From Spirulina sp034932185 (lineage in GTDB: Bacteria; Cyanobacteriota; Cyanobacteriia; Cyanobacteriales; Spirulinaceae), in contig NZ_JAYGHW010000001.1 of NCBI RefSeq assembly GCF_034932185.1, forward strand, positions 1 to 64,000: a stretch of DNA of 64,000 nucleotides, in the 5' to 3' direction. Of this stretch, positions 8,331 through 17,063 are shown one piece after another; the stretch's first letter is position 1, and each line of letters opens with the position of its first letter. The translations under genes were made by a program, and so were the position numbers. The notes below the pieces were generated by a model that searched no databases, was not told the origin of the DNA, and worked only from the letters and a program-made list of their open reading frames with translations.

Positions 8331-9317
8331 CTAAGGGGCTGGGAAATGCTGGAAACCTTGGGCTTGATCGAGGGATTGAAGACGATCGCCCTCCCCTATG
8401 ACCACCTCAAGCCCGGCGGTGATTGTCCCAATGATCGCCGCTGGTGGCCCCAACTCTGCTACCAAGGCAGCGGCAATCTGGGGGGGTAAACAGAGGACTA
8501 ATTGAAAATCTTCGCCACCATAGAGCGCCCACCCCTGGGCTAATTCTTGCCCGACGGCGGTGATTAAATCCGGATCGAGGGGGATCTGGTCGGCGGCTAA
8601 AACCGCCCCCACGCCACTGGCCCGGCATAACTGCACCACCGCATCGGCTAGGCCATCACTGCTATCCATGGCGGCAATGTTTGCCCCCAAGGTTAATCTT
8701 TGCAAGGGGGCGAGAACATCTAAACGGGGTTGGGGATATTGATGGGCGGCGATCCAGCGATCGCCCCCCGCCCTCGCCGCCATTTCCCCCAACAACAAAG
8801 CCAAGCCGGCCCTCGCGCTGCCATGGTAGCCCGTCACCACGATCGCCGCCCCCACTTGGGCCCCTTGGCGGCGCAGAATCTGACCGGGATCGACTTGACC
8901 GAAGGCAGTGATGGCGAGGGTGGGGGTGGGCGATCGCGTCAGATCCCCCCCCACAATCGCGCCGCCGTAGCGGTCTAAACACCGTTGCATTCCCCCATAG
9001 AGAGCTTCTACCCAAGCAATTTCGGTATCGGGAGGTAAACTCAGGCCCACCGTCACAGCCCAGGGGGTAGCCCCCATGGCTGCTAGGTCGGAAAGATTGG
9101 CGGCCATGGCCCGCCAACCGACGGCATCGGGGGGCGTGGTGGCCTCACTAAAATGTACGCCCGCCACCAAAACATCGGTGGTGACGACGAGCGATCGCCC
9201 CTCTTCCGGCTTTAACACCGCCCCATCATCCCCCACCACCGCCGGAGGGGAAAAGCGTTGTAAGCGGCGGAGGAGGCGATGTTCTCCCCAATCAGCAAGG
9301 GTGGCGCTCATTGGCAA
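8331..9317 (-). CDS. thiL: Thiamine-monophosphate kinase
   Basis: A 328-residue ThiL that phosphorylates thiamine monophosphate to thiamine pyrophosphate, the last step of cofactor synthesis in the cytoplasm. Family marks are VVGDDGAVLKP with metal-binding Asp residues, the VTTDVLVAGVHF strand, the MAANLSDLAAMGATP helix, the GGDLTRSP loop, MDSSDGLADA and the YGGEDFQL motif near the C-terminus. The start may be at 9317 or two codons later (MSATLADW). The cyclophilin gene upstream ends one base before it, so the two are probably co-transcribed. Confidence 0.94.
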   Translation of the reverse strand: MPMSATLADWGEHRLLRRLQRFSPPAVVGDDGAVLKPEEGRSLVVTTDVLVAGVHFSEATTPPDAVGWRAMAANLSDLAAMGATPWAVTVGLSLPPDTEIAWVEALYGGMQRCLDRYGGAIVGGDLTRSPTPTLAITAFGQVDPGQILRRQGAQVGAAIVVTGYHGSARAGLALLLGEMAARAGGDRWIAAHQYPQPRLDVLAPLQRLTLGANIAAMDSSDGLADAVVQLCRASGVGAVLAADQIPLDPDLITAVGQELAQGWALYGGEDFQLVLCLPPQIAAALVAELGPPAAIIGTITAGLEVVIGEGDRLQSLDQAQGFQHFPAP

Positions 9318-9318
9318 A

Positions 9319-10440
9319 TTAACTGGGCTGGACTAAATTTTCTGCCCCCTGGATCACCCGCGCCTTGAGGATCTGATCCGCACCGCTGAGGCTGCGTAAC
9401 ACCTCCTGACCTTCCACCACATAGCCAAAGACAGAATAACGACCATCAAGGACGTTAAACCCAGGGGGTGTGAGTTCGCGGTCAAAGAGGAAGAAAAAGA
9501 ACTGGGAGGAACCGCCGTTGGGGTCATCGCTGGGGCGAGCCAGGGCCATCGCGCCGTAGGCGTTAAAGGGCAGGGCTAAATCCGCGAGATAGAGGCCTGC
9601 ATCTTCGAGGGTAATTTCATAAATTGGCTGGGGTTCGCCCTTAACCAGAATTTCTAAGGGGATGGCGCGGTAGGTTTTGGTGTTGGGGTCAATGAACCCC
9701 ACTTCTGGCCCTTCAGGATCGCCGGTTTGGACGATGTAGTCTTGGTTTTGGAAGAAGGGGAGGCCGTCATAAAAGCCCCGTTGGACGAGATCGACAAAGT
9801 TACCAGCATTAATCGGCGCACTGTAGCCATCGACGACCACGGTTAACAAGCCTTGGGTGGTTTCAATTTCCACCGTTGCCCGGCCCTTGAGTTGGGGCAA
9901 ATGGGCATATTCGGCGGGGATGGCAAAGGGGAATTGATCCACCATCAGGGCTTCAAGATTGCTGACCTGGGCCAAGGCTTGGCGGCGTAACGTCCAAATG
10001 GCATCTTTATCGCGGCCTTCTACTGCGCCCTGTAGTTGTTCGATTTCGTTGCGCAATTGGTTGAGGAGGGTTTCGGCTTGGGGCTGGCGATCGCCCCCCA
10101 CGCTGGCTAAAATCTTGCTGTCGCCGTAGGTGAGGCTGCGGCCAGCGGATTTAATATTGCTCTCCACCACGGGCCAGCGTTTACTGCGCAGGGCATCGCC
10201 AATATCTTCTAAATGGCCTTGGAGTTTCCGCACTTCGGGATTATCCAAGGGTAGGGCATAGCGGAGGAGGGCAGCGGGGTCAGTGATGGCATTGCCTTGG
10301 GCGAGGCCAGCGGTGGCGGGGGGAGCGAAGCTAAAAAAGGCGATCGCCCCAAGGCTGATGCCCAAAATCAAGCCGGATCGAGCCTGGCATCGGGCCCAAT
10401 GCCCAAGCTGCTGCCAAAATTGCAAAATTGGATAGAACAT
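9319..10440 (-). CDS. Lumenal cyclophilin-type peptidyl-prolyl isomerase (TLP40/CYP38-like)
   Basis: A 373-residue exported cyclophilin. A positively charged start and hydrophobic core (about 22-40) ending in PPATAG form a signal peptide for the thylakoid lumen or periplasm. A helical domain (about 50-190) precedes a cyclophilin domain with VEIETTQGLLTVVVDGYSAP, NFVDLVQRGFYDGLPFF and SSQFFFFLFD. This layout matches plant CYP38/TLP40, known to act in photosystem II assembly. The reading frame is open upstream to 10752, but that part overlaps efp on the other strand. The ATG at 10440 gives a proper signal peptide. Confidence 0.9.
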   Translation of the reverse strand: MFYPILQFWQQLGHWARCQARSGLILGISLGAIAFFSFAPPATAGLAQGNAITDPAALLRYALPLDNPEVRKLQGHLEDIGDALRSKRWPVVESNIKSAGRSLTYGDSKILASVGGDRQPQAETLLNQLRNEIEQLQGAVEGRDKDAIWTLRRQALAQVSNLEALMVDQFPFAIPAEYAHLPQLKGRATVEIETTQGLLTVVVDGYSAPINAGNFVDLVQRGFYDGLPFFQNQDYIVQTGDPEGPEVGFIDPNTKTYRAIPLEILVKGEPQPIYEITLEDAGLYLADLALPFNAYGAMALARPSDDPNGGSSQFFFFLFDRELTPPGFNVLDGRYSVFGYVVEGQEVLRSLSGADQILKARVIQGAENLVQPS

Positions 10441-10594
10441 AAAAATTAAATCAAAACTTGAAAAAATGTGGATGACTGCGGGTTTCTCCCATCTTCCCAC
10501 AATCCTCTCCCCCCGGAGTTGAGATTGATTGCCAAAGGGGGAACCCCAACAGGGGTACAATGGAGGGCGAATTGTCTTGGCCTGCGGAAAACCC

Positions 10595-11155
10595 ATGATT
10601 TCGAGCAATGATTTTAGAACCGGTGTAACCATTGATTTAGACGGCTCAGTGTGGCGGGTGGTGGAATTTCTCCATGTCAAACCGGGGAAAGGATCAGCCT
10701 TTGTGCGCACTAAATTAAAAAATGTCCAGTCCGGCAATGTGGTGGAGCGCACGTTCCGCGCCGGAGAAACCGTCCCTCAAGCAGTGCTGGAAAAGCGCAC
10801 AATGCAGCACACCTACCGGGAAGGGGATGAACTGGTGTTTATGGATATGGAAACCTATGAGGAAATGCGCCTCACACCGGAACAGGTGGGCGATCGCGTC
10901 AAATACCTCAAGGAAGAAATGGAAATTAATATCGTCACTTGGGGGACTCGGGTTCTGGAGGTGGAGCTACCTAACTCGGTGGTGCTCAAGATTACTGACA
11001 CGGATCCCGGTGTGAAGGGGGATACAGCGACGGGGGGAACCAAGCCCGCCATCGTCGAAACCGGAGCGCAGGTGATGGTTCCCCTGTTTATTTCCATTGG
11101 CGAAAAAATTAAGATTGATACCCGCACCGATAGCTATCTCGGTCGGGAAAATTAA
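10595..11155 (+). CDS. efp: Translation elongation factor P
   Basis: A 186-residue EF-P that binds ribosomes stalled on consecutive prolines and promotes peptide-bond formation. The start at 10595 gives the standard N-terminus MISSNDFRTG. An earlier in-frame start at 10529 lies in the upstream region and is rejected. The tip loop HVKPGKGSAFVR has the usual lysine for modification. The C-terminus ends in the OB-fold signature IKIDTRTDSYLGR. It is followed by accB, the usual cyanobacterial arrangement. A TACAAT hexamer at about 10555 could be a -10 element, but no good -35 is seen. Confidence 0.96.
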   Translation: MISSNDFRTGVTIDLDGSVWRVVEFLHVKPGKGSAFVRTKLKNVQSGNVVERTFRAGETVPQAVLEKRTMQHTYREGDELVFMDMETYEEMRLTPEQVGDRVKYLKEEMEINIVTWGTRVLEVELPNSVVLKITDTDPGVKGDTATGGTKPAIVETGAQVMVPLFISIGEKIKIDTRTDSYLGREN

Positions 11156-11260
11156 GCCCCCAGGGTAAGCCCCCAGGGGCGGGATTGGCGGATTATTCAG
11201 CCATGGGAGCCATTGGGTTGGGTTTGTTTGCATTCATTCGTGTTGAGGATAAGACTGTTG

Positions 11261-11728
11261 GTGTCTATTGATTTTCAAAAAATTCGGGAGTTGCTAGGGG
11301 CGATCGCCCAAACCGATATCACGGAATTTAGTCTCAAGGGCGAAGCCTTTGAACTCACCGTGAAAAAGGGCCAAAGTCCGGGAGTCCCGATGGCTTCCCT
11401 CCCCGTACCCATCACCACTCCCGCCCCTACCCCGCTCACGGCCCCGGCTCCGGTGGTGGATACCCCCCCGCCTGCGGTGGATCCAAAATGGGTGGACATC
11501 ACCTCACCGATGGTGGGGACGTTTTACCGCGCTCCGGCTCCCACGGAGCCGCCCTTTGTGGAAACGGGCGATCGCATCAACAACGGTCAGACGGTCTGTA
11601 TCATCGAAGCAATGAAGCTGATGAATGAGATTGAAGCGGAGATTAATGGCCAAATTATGGAGATTTTGGTGCAAAATGGTGAGCCGGTGGAATTTGGCCA
11701 GCCCTTGATGCGCATCAACCCTAGCTAA
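11261..11728 (+). CDS. accB: Biotin carboxyl carrier protein of acetyl-CoA carboxylase
   Basis: A 155-residue BCCP. The swinging arm carries CO2 between biotin carboxylase and carboxyltransferase in the first step of fatty acid synthesis. The N-terminal helix region (SIDFQKIRELLGAI) leads to a Pro/Ala-rich hinge (about 45-80) and a C-terminal biotinyl domain with the target lysine in IEAMKLMNEIEA. The frame is open from 11213, but the GTG at 11261 gives the normal N-terminus and has a GAGG ribosome-binding site at 11245-11248. It lies about 105 bp after efp and is probably co-transcribed. Confidence 0.94.
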   Translation: MSIDFQKIRELLGAIAQTDITEFSLKGEAFELTVKKGQSPGVPMASLPVPITTPAPTPLTAPAPVVDTPPPAVDPKWVDITSPMVGTFYRAPAPTEPPFVETGDRINNGQTVCIIEAMKLMNEIEAEINGQIMEILVQNGEPVEFGQPLMRINPS

Positions 11729-11824
11729 GGGGGGGAGAAGATTTGGCGAAATCGAGATCCCTTCTATTGTGATCAAGGGGTGGGACTGCTAAGATTTGGG
11801 GATCACTGATTTCGTGAAGACTCC

Positions 11825-12211
11825 ATGCACGTCACCTCGAAGCCCGTTTCCCAAGAAGTCATTCAGCAGTTAGCTGAATACTTCAGTGTGTTGAGTGAAC
11901 CCATGCGCCTCAAGCTGCTTAACCTGCTGCGGGATGGGGAAAAGTGTGTTCAAGAACTGGTGGATGCAACCCAAACCAGTCAGGCGAATGTGTCTAAGCA
12001 TCTCAAGGTTATGTTGCAAGCGGGAATTCTCAGCCGTCGCAGTGCGGGAACCTCGGCTTATTATCGTGTGGAAGATCCTTTGATCTATGATCTTTGCAAT
12101 CTGGTGTGCAATCGCCTCGCTGCCCGGATTGAAAAACAAGCCCGTCAATTTCGCGATTTCAGCCTTGCGCCGCCGATTCCCCCAGCCCCGCCCATTGTTT
12201 CTGAGGTTTAA
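11825..12211 (+). CDS. ArsR/SmtB-family winged-helix regulator
   Basis: A 128-residue ArsR-type repressor. The core (about 15-100) carries YFSVLSEPMRLKLLNLL, the recognition helix region TSQANVSKHLKVMLQAGIL and the wing RRSAGTSAYYRVED. It has Cys residues (KCVQEL, DLCNLVCNRL) that could sense a metal or redox change, but no complete classical metal site is obvious, so the inducer is unknown. The tail is proline-rich. It lies about 200 bp upstream of acs on the same strand; any control of acs is only an inference from position. Confidence 0.88.
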   Translation: MHVTSKPVSQEVIQQLAEYFSVLSEPMRLKLLNLLRDGEKCVQELVDATQTSQANVSKHLKVMLQAGILSRRSAGTSAYYRVEDPLIYDLCNLVCNRLAARIEKQARQFRDFSLAPPIPPAPPIVSEV

Positions 12212-12228
12212 TCATTAATCATTGGTGA

Positions 12229-12248
12229 GGGCGAAGCTTGTTTCGCCC
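12229..12248 (+). terminator. Hairpin after the ArsR gene
   Basis: GGGCGAA (12229-12235) and TTCGCCC (12242-12248) form a 7-bp stem with a 6-base loop. It lies 18 bp beyond the regulator's stop codon and is followed by TTTC. It may be a weak terminator, and it also belongs to the GGGCGAA-type palindromes seen elsewhere in the window. Confidence 0.45.
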
Positions 12249-12417
12249 TTTCTTGAGCGCAGTTTTTCAAGGGTGCGGGCTAAATCATCATCACCACATA
12301 ACCACAATTCCAGAATTGCGGATCAGGGCGAATACGTTAATCTTTCTGCAACAAACGCCACCCCCGGCCAGGCAAGGTCGTATCGTGGGTTAGAGAGCAT
12401 TGAGAGTATTTTGACCC

Positions 12418-14388
12418 ATGACCCAACCTACTATTGAGTCGATCCTGCAAGAAAATCGCACCTTTGCGCCCCCTGCTGAATTTGCGCAACAAGCGGCGAT
12501 CGCCTCCCTCGCCCAATACCAAGAACTCTACGCTAGAGCCGCCGCTGACCCCGCCGCCTTTTGGGCCGAACTGGCCCAAAGTGAACTGGAATGGTTCCAA
12601 CCCTGGGAGCAGGTTCTGGACTGGCAACCCCCCCATGCCCAATGGTTCAAAGGGGGCAAAATCAACATCACCCACAACTGTTTAGATCGCCACCTCACCA
12701 CCCCCCGCAAAAACAAAGCCGCCCTGATCTGGGAAGGGGAACCGGGGGATACGCGCACGCTCACCTATGCCCAACTTCATCGGGAAGTGTGCCAAATGGC
12801 CAATGTGTTTAAACAGTTGGGGGTGAAAAAGGGCGATCGCGTTGGCATTTATATGCCAATGATTCCCGAAGCGGCGATCGCCATGCTCGCCTGCGCCCGC
12901 ATCGGTGCGCCCCATAACGTCATCTTTGGCGGCTTCAGTGCCGAAGCGTTAAAAACCCGCCTCCTCGATGCCGAAGCCAAACTCGTCGTCACCGCCGACG
13001 GCGGCTATCGCAAAGATAAAACCATCCCCCTCAAGCCCGCCGTCGATGAAGCCCTCGCCAATAACGGCGTACCCAGCGTTGAAAACGTCCTCGTCGTCCA
13101 ACGCACGAAAGATAAAACCCCCATGGAACCGGGCCGGGATCATTGGTGGCACGACCTCCAAGCCGGAGCCAGCGCCCACTGTCCCGCCGAACCCATGGAT
13201 AGCGAAGATCTGCTGTTCATCCTCTACACCAGCGGCACAACGGGCAAACCCAAAGGCGTAGTCCACACCACCGCCGGTTACAACCTCTACACCCATATCA
13301 CCTGTAAATGGACGTTGGATCTCAAAGATACCGATGTCTATTGGTGTACTGCCGATGTCGGTTGGATCACCGGCCATAGTTATATTGTCTACGGCCCCCT
13401 TTCCAACGGAGCCACCAGCCTAATGTATGAAGGCGTGCCGCGCCCTTCTAATCCCGGCTGTTTTTGGGATGTGATTGAAAAGTATGGCGTGACCATTTTC
13501 TACACCGCCCCGACGGCGATCCGCGCCTTCATCAAAATGGGCGAACATCTCCCCAATGCCCGCAATTTGTCATCGTTGCGATTATTGGGAACCGTTGGGG
13601 AACCGATTAACCCGGAAGCCTGGATGTGGTATCACAAGGTGATCGGCGGTGAGCGTTGCCCGATTATTGATACTTGGTGGCAAACGGAAACCGGCGGCTT
13701 TATGCTCACCCCTTTACCCGGTGCAACCCCCACCAAACCGGGATCGGCAACGTTACCTTTCCCCGGCATTCTGGCCGATGTGGTGGATCTCGATGGCAAT
13801 GCCGTGGGGGATAACGAGGGGGGCTATCTGGTGATTAAACACCCCTGGCCCAGTATGTTACGCACCGTTTACGGGGATGATCAACGGTTCCGCCGTACCT
13901 ATTGGGAGCATATTCAGCCCAAGGATGGCCAGCATTTCTATTTTGCTGGCGATGGAGCGCGGCGGGATGCCGATGGTTATTTTTGGGTGATGGGCCGGGT
14001 GGATGATGTGATTAACGTTTCGGGCCATCGTTTGGGAACCATGGAAATTGAATCGGCCTTAGTTTCGCACCCCGCTGTCGCTGAGGCGGCGGTGGTGGGC
14101 CGTACCGATGAGGTGAAGGGGGAAGATGTCTTTGCCTTTGTGACGTTGGAGGGGAATTATCAAGGCAGTGAGGCGTTAGCGGCGGAGTTAAAGCAGCACG
14201 TTGCCAAGGAAATCGGGGCGATCGCCCGTCCTGGTGAAATTCGCTTTACCGATGTGCTCCCGAAGACGCGATCGGGCAAAATCATGCGCCGTCTCTTGCG
14301 TAATCTCGCCTCTGGCCAAGAGGTGGCGGGGGATACCTCCACCCTTGAAGATCGCTCTGTCTTAGACAAACTCCGCAGCGGCGCGTAG
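12418..14388 (+). CDS. acs: Acetyl-CoA synthetase (AMP-forming)
   Basis: A 656-residue Acs that activates acetate to acetyl-CoA through acetyl-AMP. Visible are the phosphate-binding loop LYTSGTTGKPKGVVH, the TWWQTETGG adenylate motif, the hinge and CoA region SGHRLGTMEIESALVSHP, and the C-terminal PKTRSGKIMRRLL. The lysine of that last motif is acetylated in related enzymes to switch off activity. The length is normal and the gene looks intact. A damaged second copy of its 3' end lies at 17161-17468, beyond an accessory insertion that starts right after this stop codon. Confidence 0.96.
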   Translation: MTQPTIESILQENRTFAPPAEFAQQAAIASLAQYQELYARAAADPAAFWAELAQSELEWFQPWEQVLDWQPPHAQWFKGGKINITHNCLDRHLTTPRKNKAALIWEGEPGDTRTLTYAQLHREVCQMANVFKQLGVKKGDRVGIYMPMIPEAAIAMLACARIGAPHNVIFGGFSAEALKTRLLDAEAKLVVTADGGYRKDKTIPLKPAVDEALANNGVPSVENVLVVQRTKDKTPMEPGRDHWWHDLQAGASAHCPAEPMDSEDLLFILYTSGTTGKPKGVVHTTAGYNLYTHITCKWTLDLKDTDVYWCTADVGWITGHSYIVYGPLSNGATSLMYEGVPRPSNPGCFWDVIEKYGVTIFYTAPTAIRAFIKMGEHLPNARNLSSLRLLGTVGEPINPEAWMWYHKVIGGERCPIIDTWWQTETGGFMLTPLPGATPTKPGSATLPFPGILADVVDLDGNAVGDNEGGYLVIKHPWPSMLRTVYGDDQRFRRTYWEHIQPKDGQHFYFAGDGARRDADGYFWVMGRVDDVINVSGHRLGTMEIESALVSHPAVAEAAVVGRTDEVKGEDVFAFVTLEGNYQGSEALAAELKQHVAKEIGAIARPGEIRFTDVLPKTRSGKIMRRLLRNLASGQEVAGDTSTLEDRSVLDKLRSGA

Positions 14389-14448
14389 GGATGGGCATCA
14401 GTAGGTTGTGACTATATTTCGTTTATTGCGCTTGTTGCAGTTATTGCG

Positions 14449-14499
14449 TTTGTAGTTACAATGGGGTTGTAGTTGCTCTGAATAGGAGTAACTACAACC
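14449..14499 (+). promoter_or_regulatory. Operator-like inverted repeat before the antitoxin gene
   Basis: A near-perfect inverted repeat has arms at 14465-14479 (GGTTGTAGTTGCTCT) and 14485-14499 (GGAGTAACTACAACC). A further half-site, TTTGTAGTTAC, lies at 14449-14459, and TACAAT overlapping it could be a -10 element. The site ends 15 bp before the antitoxin start, which suits autorepression by the DNA-binding antitoxin. Confidence 0.6.
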
Positions 14500-14514
14500 A
14501 TCTGAGGGCAGAAA

Positions 14515-15000
14515 ATGGCGACTGGCATGGCTGATTTTCAAGAGACAATTGCACCGACTGCGGCAGATATAGAGCTTGCCCGTGAGTCCAGCCGTCAGCT
14601 TTCAAGATTTCTAGGTAAACACTCTATTGGCAATCCTTTGCCTGATTTCAAACTGCGGATACAGGTGGATAATGGGCCCGAAGAAGTGGTGGCTATACCC
14701 CTGTCTGCTTTTCGCTTTTTAACTGATATTCTGGTGCAAATGTCCCGTGGCAATGCAGTGACGTTGATGCCTGTACAGGCTGAGTTAACGACTCAACAGG
14801 CAGCAGATCTCTTAAATGTGTCCCGTCCATTCCTAATCGGTCTGATTGACAATGGCAAGATTCCCTGTCGAAAAGTGGGAACTCATCGCCGGATTCGTTT
14901 TGATGACCTGATGGCCTATAAGCATGACATAGATCAGAAAAGGCTACAAACCCTTGAAGAACTTACAGGTGAAGCACAAGCTTTAGACCTGGGCTATTGA
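14515..15000 (+). CDS. Excisionase-type HTH antitoxin of a PIN-domain toxin pair
   Basis: A 161-residue DNA-binding protein of the group paired with PIN-domain toxins. The N-terminal half holds a conserved region (PLPDFKLRIQVDNGPEEVVA and IPLSAFRFLTDILVQMSRG). The C-terminal half holds an excisionase/MerR-like helix-turn-helix (about 88-135: ELTTQQAADLLNVSRPFL followed by IPCRKVGTHRRIRFDDLMAY). The start could also be the ATG four codons later. Such antitoxins usually repress their own operon, and a strong inverted repeat lies just upstream. The toxin gene that should follow is broken after about 30 codons, so this antitoxin now appears to be an orphan. Confidence 0.8.
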   Translation: MATGMADFQETIAPTAADIELARESSRQLSRFLGKHSIGNPLPDFKLRIQVDNGPEEVVAIPLSAFRFLTDILVQMSRGNAVTLMPVQAELTTQQAADLLNVSRPFLIGLIDNGKIPCRKVGTHRRIRFDDLMAYKHDIDQKRLQTLEELTGEAQALDLGY

Positions 15001-15002
15001 TT

Positions 15003-15107
15003 GTGACCCACTTCACTGCATTATTCGACTCATATGTTTTATATCCAGCTTCTCTACATGATTTTTTAATGCACTTGGCAATGCAGCTTACGAAAGGCAA
15101 GGTCTAG
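15003..15107 (+). pseudogene. Truncated PIN-domain toxin (VapC-like)
   Basis: Two bases after the antitoxin stop, a GTG opens a frame reading VTHFTALFDSYVLYPASLHD-FLMHLA. This is the N-terminus of PIN ribonuclease toxins, including the first metal-binding Asp in LFDSYVLYP. The frame stops after 34 codons; the normal domain needs well over 120. A different frame stays open from about 15062 to 15252 and reads like a piece of another gene (containing AELRVYNRLLSNYQNF), perhaps a transposase remnant. The join is near 15085. The toxin is therefore almost certainly inactive. Confidence 0.7.
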
Positions 15108-15278
15108 CTCAGACTGTAGCAGAACTTAGGGTATACAATAGGCTACTTTCAAATTATCAAAATTTTGTCTATCCAATGGCTAAAATGAGCAGCAACAGAT
15201 ATGAACCAAACGTAGTGAGGAGGCTCTGTGTGTCTGGTCTACTGCATTAATTAGATATCTTCATATTTATGCTTTATT

Positions 15279-16466
15279 TTATGCTTTATCGTCAAAAATT
15301 GCAATTAATTTAATTTCATCGGAGGTCGTAATACTTACGATATTACGGTAGTGCCGCGACCGAGAAAAAGTTCGTATAGAAATTACTTCATCATGAAAAA
15401 GCGGAATAAATTTACAATTCGCAAACAAGAGAATTTGTTCATCTGTCTCTAAAATAAGCCCTGGTTTCCGTCCTGCGCTAATAGTATGAAGACTAGAAAC
15501 TAAACCTTTCAATCCCTTAAAATCACTCACACGTGAAACCGTAGGTGCTGAAGAACTACGTCTTTCTAAGTGAAGTGCAAAAAAATATTCATCATATGTA
15601 CTTAAAAATAAGGCTTGAGAGCTATTATACACGAATTGCAAGTTCTCGAAAGAAAATCCATGATTTAAGTTGTCGAATAGATTATCCAAACTAAATTCCT
15701 CATCTTCTAAATCTGTAACAATCCATCTTTCCTGTTCAAGGTCAAAATTTTGTTTAGATTCACTAAATGCTTGAGAAGCAGCAGTTCTAACGCTACTAAA
15801 CAAAGTTGGAGAGATACTTGTAGGATAATTAACAACATCAAAATCAAGCCAATTGGTTTTTAATGAATATTCTGGTATGTGCTTCTCTCTACGAGTATTA
15901 CTTGCTCCCAAATCAAAATCATCAAGAAATGAGAACCAGCCTTCAGAACCACAAGAAGCGTTTACAGTCCCATATCTAGCTGTAGTGTGAACACATTTTG
16001 CATCGAGTCGTTTTTGAGCTTTAGCAATTGGCGTAATGCTTTCTGCTTCCCAATCAAGATCTAAATGATACAGTCCCTTGTTAGTGCCAATATAGGCTCG
16101 ACCATTATAAATATTCAAATCAAGAAGGATATCGGCTGTTATTCCGAGATCCCACTCAATTGGCTGCACAAAATCAGTGGTGATCTGAATCGGCTCGGAT
16201 TCAAGTTTTTCAATGGCACGAAGAAATGCTTTTTTCTTTAGTTCGTCGCCCAGGCGATGCCGAAATTGCTCACTGTCTATCCAATCATTCCGAAAAAATA
16301 GGAGAGTTGGCGCATCAAGCAGATCTTTTTCCTCCTCAAGCTTGCTTATAATGCGCTTCATGTCATAAACACACACTGAGTGATTTTCAGTGATTGTAAA
16401 AAGTCGTCCCATGTATAGAAACGCATCTTCAAAACGTCCTGGAAAAGTCAACGATACAACTTTCAT
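15279..16466 (-). CDS. Unrecognised protein, second gene of a two-gene module
   Basis: A 395-residue protein of no family I recognise. It has no signal peptide or membrane segment. Alternating hydrophobic strands with recurring 'label'-like segments (GRLFTITENHSVCVYD, GRAYIGTNKGLYHLDLD, YDEYFFALHLE, EQILLFANCKFIPLF) suggest an all-beta, possibly propeller-like fold; this is inference from pattern only. Its start overlaps the stop of the 142-residue gene upstream by 4 bp (ATGA), so the two are translationally coupled. Codons are AT-rich and HIP1 sites are lacking, unlike the flanking core genes. It lies between a broken toxin-antitoxin pair and a restriction-modification system, which suggests a role in defence or conflict, but no activity can be assigned. 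Confidence 0.7.
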   Translation of the reverse strand: MKVVSLTFPGRFEDAFLYMGRLFTITENHSVCVYDMKRIISKLEEEKDLLDAPTLLFFRNDWIDSEQFRHRLGDELKKKAFLRAIEKLESEPIQITTDFVQPIEWDLGITADILLDLNIYNGRAYIGTNKGLYHLDLDWEAESITPIAKAQKRLDAKCVHTTARYGTVNASCGSEGWFSFLDDFDLGASNTRREKHIPEYSLKTNWLDFDVVNYPTSISPTLFSSVRTAASQAFSESKQNFDLEQERWIVTDLEDEEFSLDNLFDNLNHGFSFENLQFVYNSSQALFLSTYDEYFFALHLERRSSSAPTVSRVSDFKGLKGLVSSLHTISAGRKPGLILETDEQILLFANCKFIPLFHDEVISIRTFSRSRHYRNIVSITTSDEIKLIAIFDDKA

Positions 16467-16891
16467 ATTTTTAACTTCTGAATTTTTCTTCCTATTTCTT
16501 TTGTAACAATATTCCTGCTAATCCATGTCTGAATCAACAAGTCAGGAGGAGTATCACTTGCACCTTTATCTCTAGGAGAAGCAGGATAACCGTGCCAAGG
16601 GTCTTGCTCATTACTTGTGCAAGGAAACTTACAGATTCGCTCACCTTTTTCGCCAAGGATAGCCCGCCCTAAATCTAAAACTCCCCAGTAGTTTAATTCT
16701 TCATCATGCCAGTTATTATCATCAGAAGAACAAAAAATTCCATACTCCATATCTGGTGAAATATCTGCCGACCAGCAATTTTTGTGCCGCCTAGAACCAT
16801 CTCCTCTATGTTTATATACCGATAAGTACATTTTACCCCTGGCCGTTGGACCATACTCAAGTCCAGAAGGAGTCGTTCTATTTGCAGGCAT
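16463..16891 (-). CDS. Unrecognised small protein, first gene of a two-gene module
   Basis: A 142-residue soluble protein of unknown family. It is rich in Trp, Cys and His (NCWSADIS, NNWHDEELNYWGVLDLG, DPWHGYPASP) and ends in a basic helix (EIGRKIQKLKI). The stretch PPDLLIQTWISRNIVTKEIG looks like a short helical module after the HGYP turn. Two Cys plus His clusters could bind a metal, though no standard zinc-finger spacing is evident. It is translationally coupled to the 395-residue downstream gene through a 4-bp overlap. The fixed pairing suggests that the two proteins interact or act as a unit. Confidence 0.65.
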   Translation of the reverse strand: MPANRTTPSGLEYGPTARGKMYLSVYKHRGDGSRRHKNCWSADISPDMEYGIFCSSDDNNWHDEELNYWGVLDLGRAILGEKGERICKFPCTSNEQDPWHGYPASPRDKGASDTPPDLLIQTWISRNIVTKEIGRKIQKLKI

Positions 16892-17063
16892 TCTTCCCTA
16901 TCTCTGATTGACGTAGATTATTTTCTAGGATAACTAAGTTCAATACCTGATCTGCCTCTCTTTCAACATTCAATGTCTTCAATTAGTGAAAACCGGTATG
17001 ACTGAGACTTAGCCTACTTAAGATCCTATGAAGGGCTAACCTTGCATGACCAAAGTTAACCAG

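Noticed and set aside
10441..10752. N-terminal extension of the cyclophilin gene
   Set aside because: It overlaps efp on the other strand and would bury the signal peptide; ATG at 10440 is the natural start.
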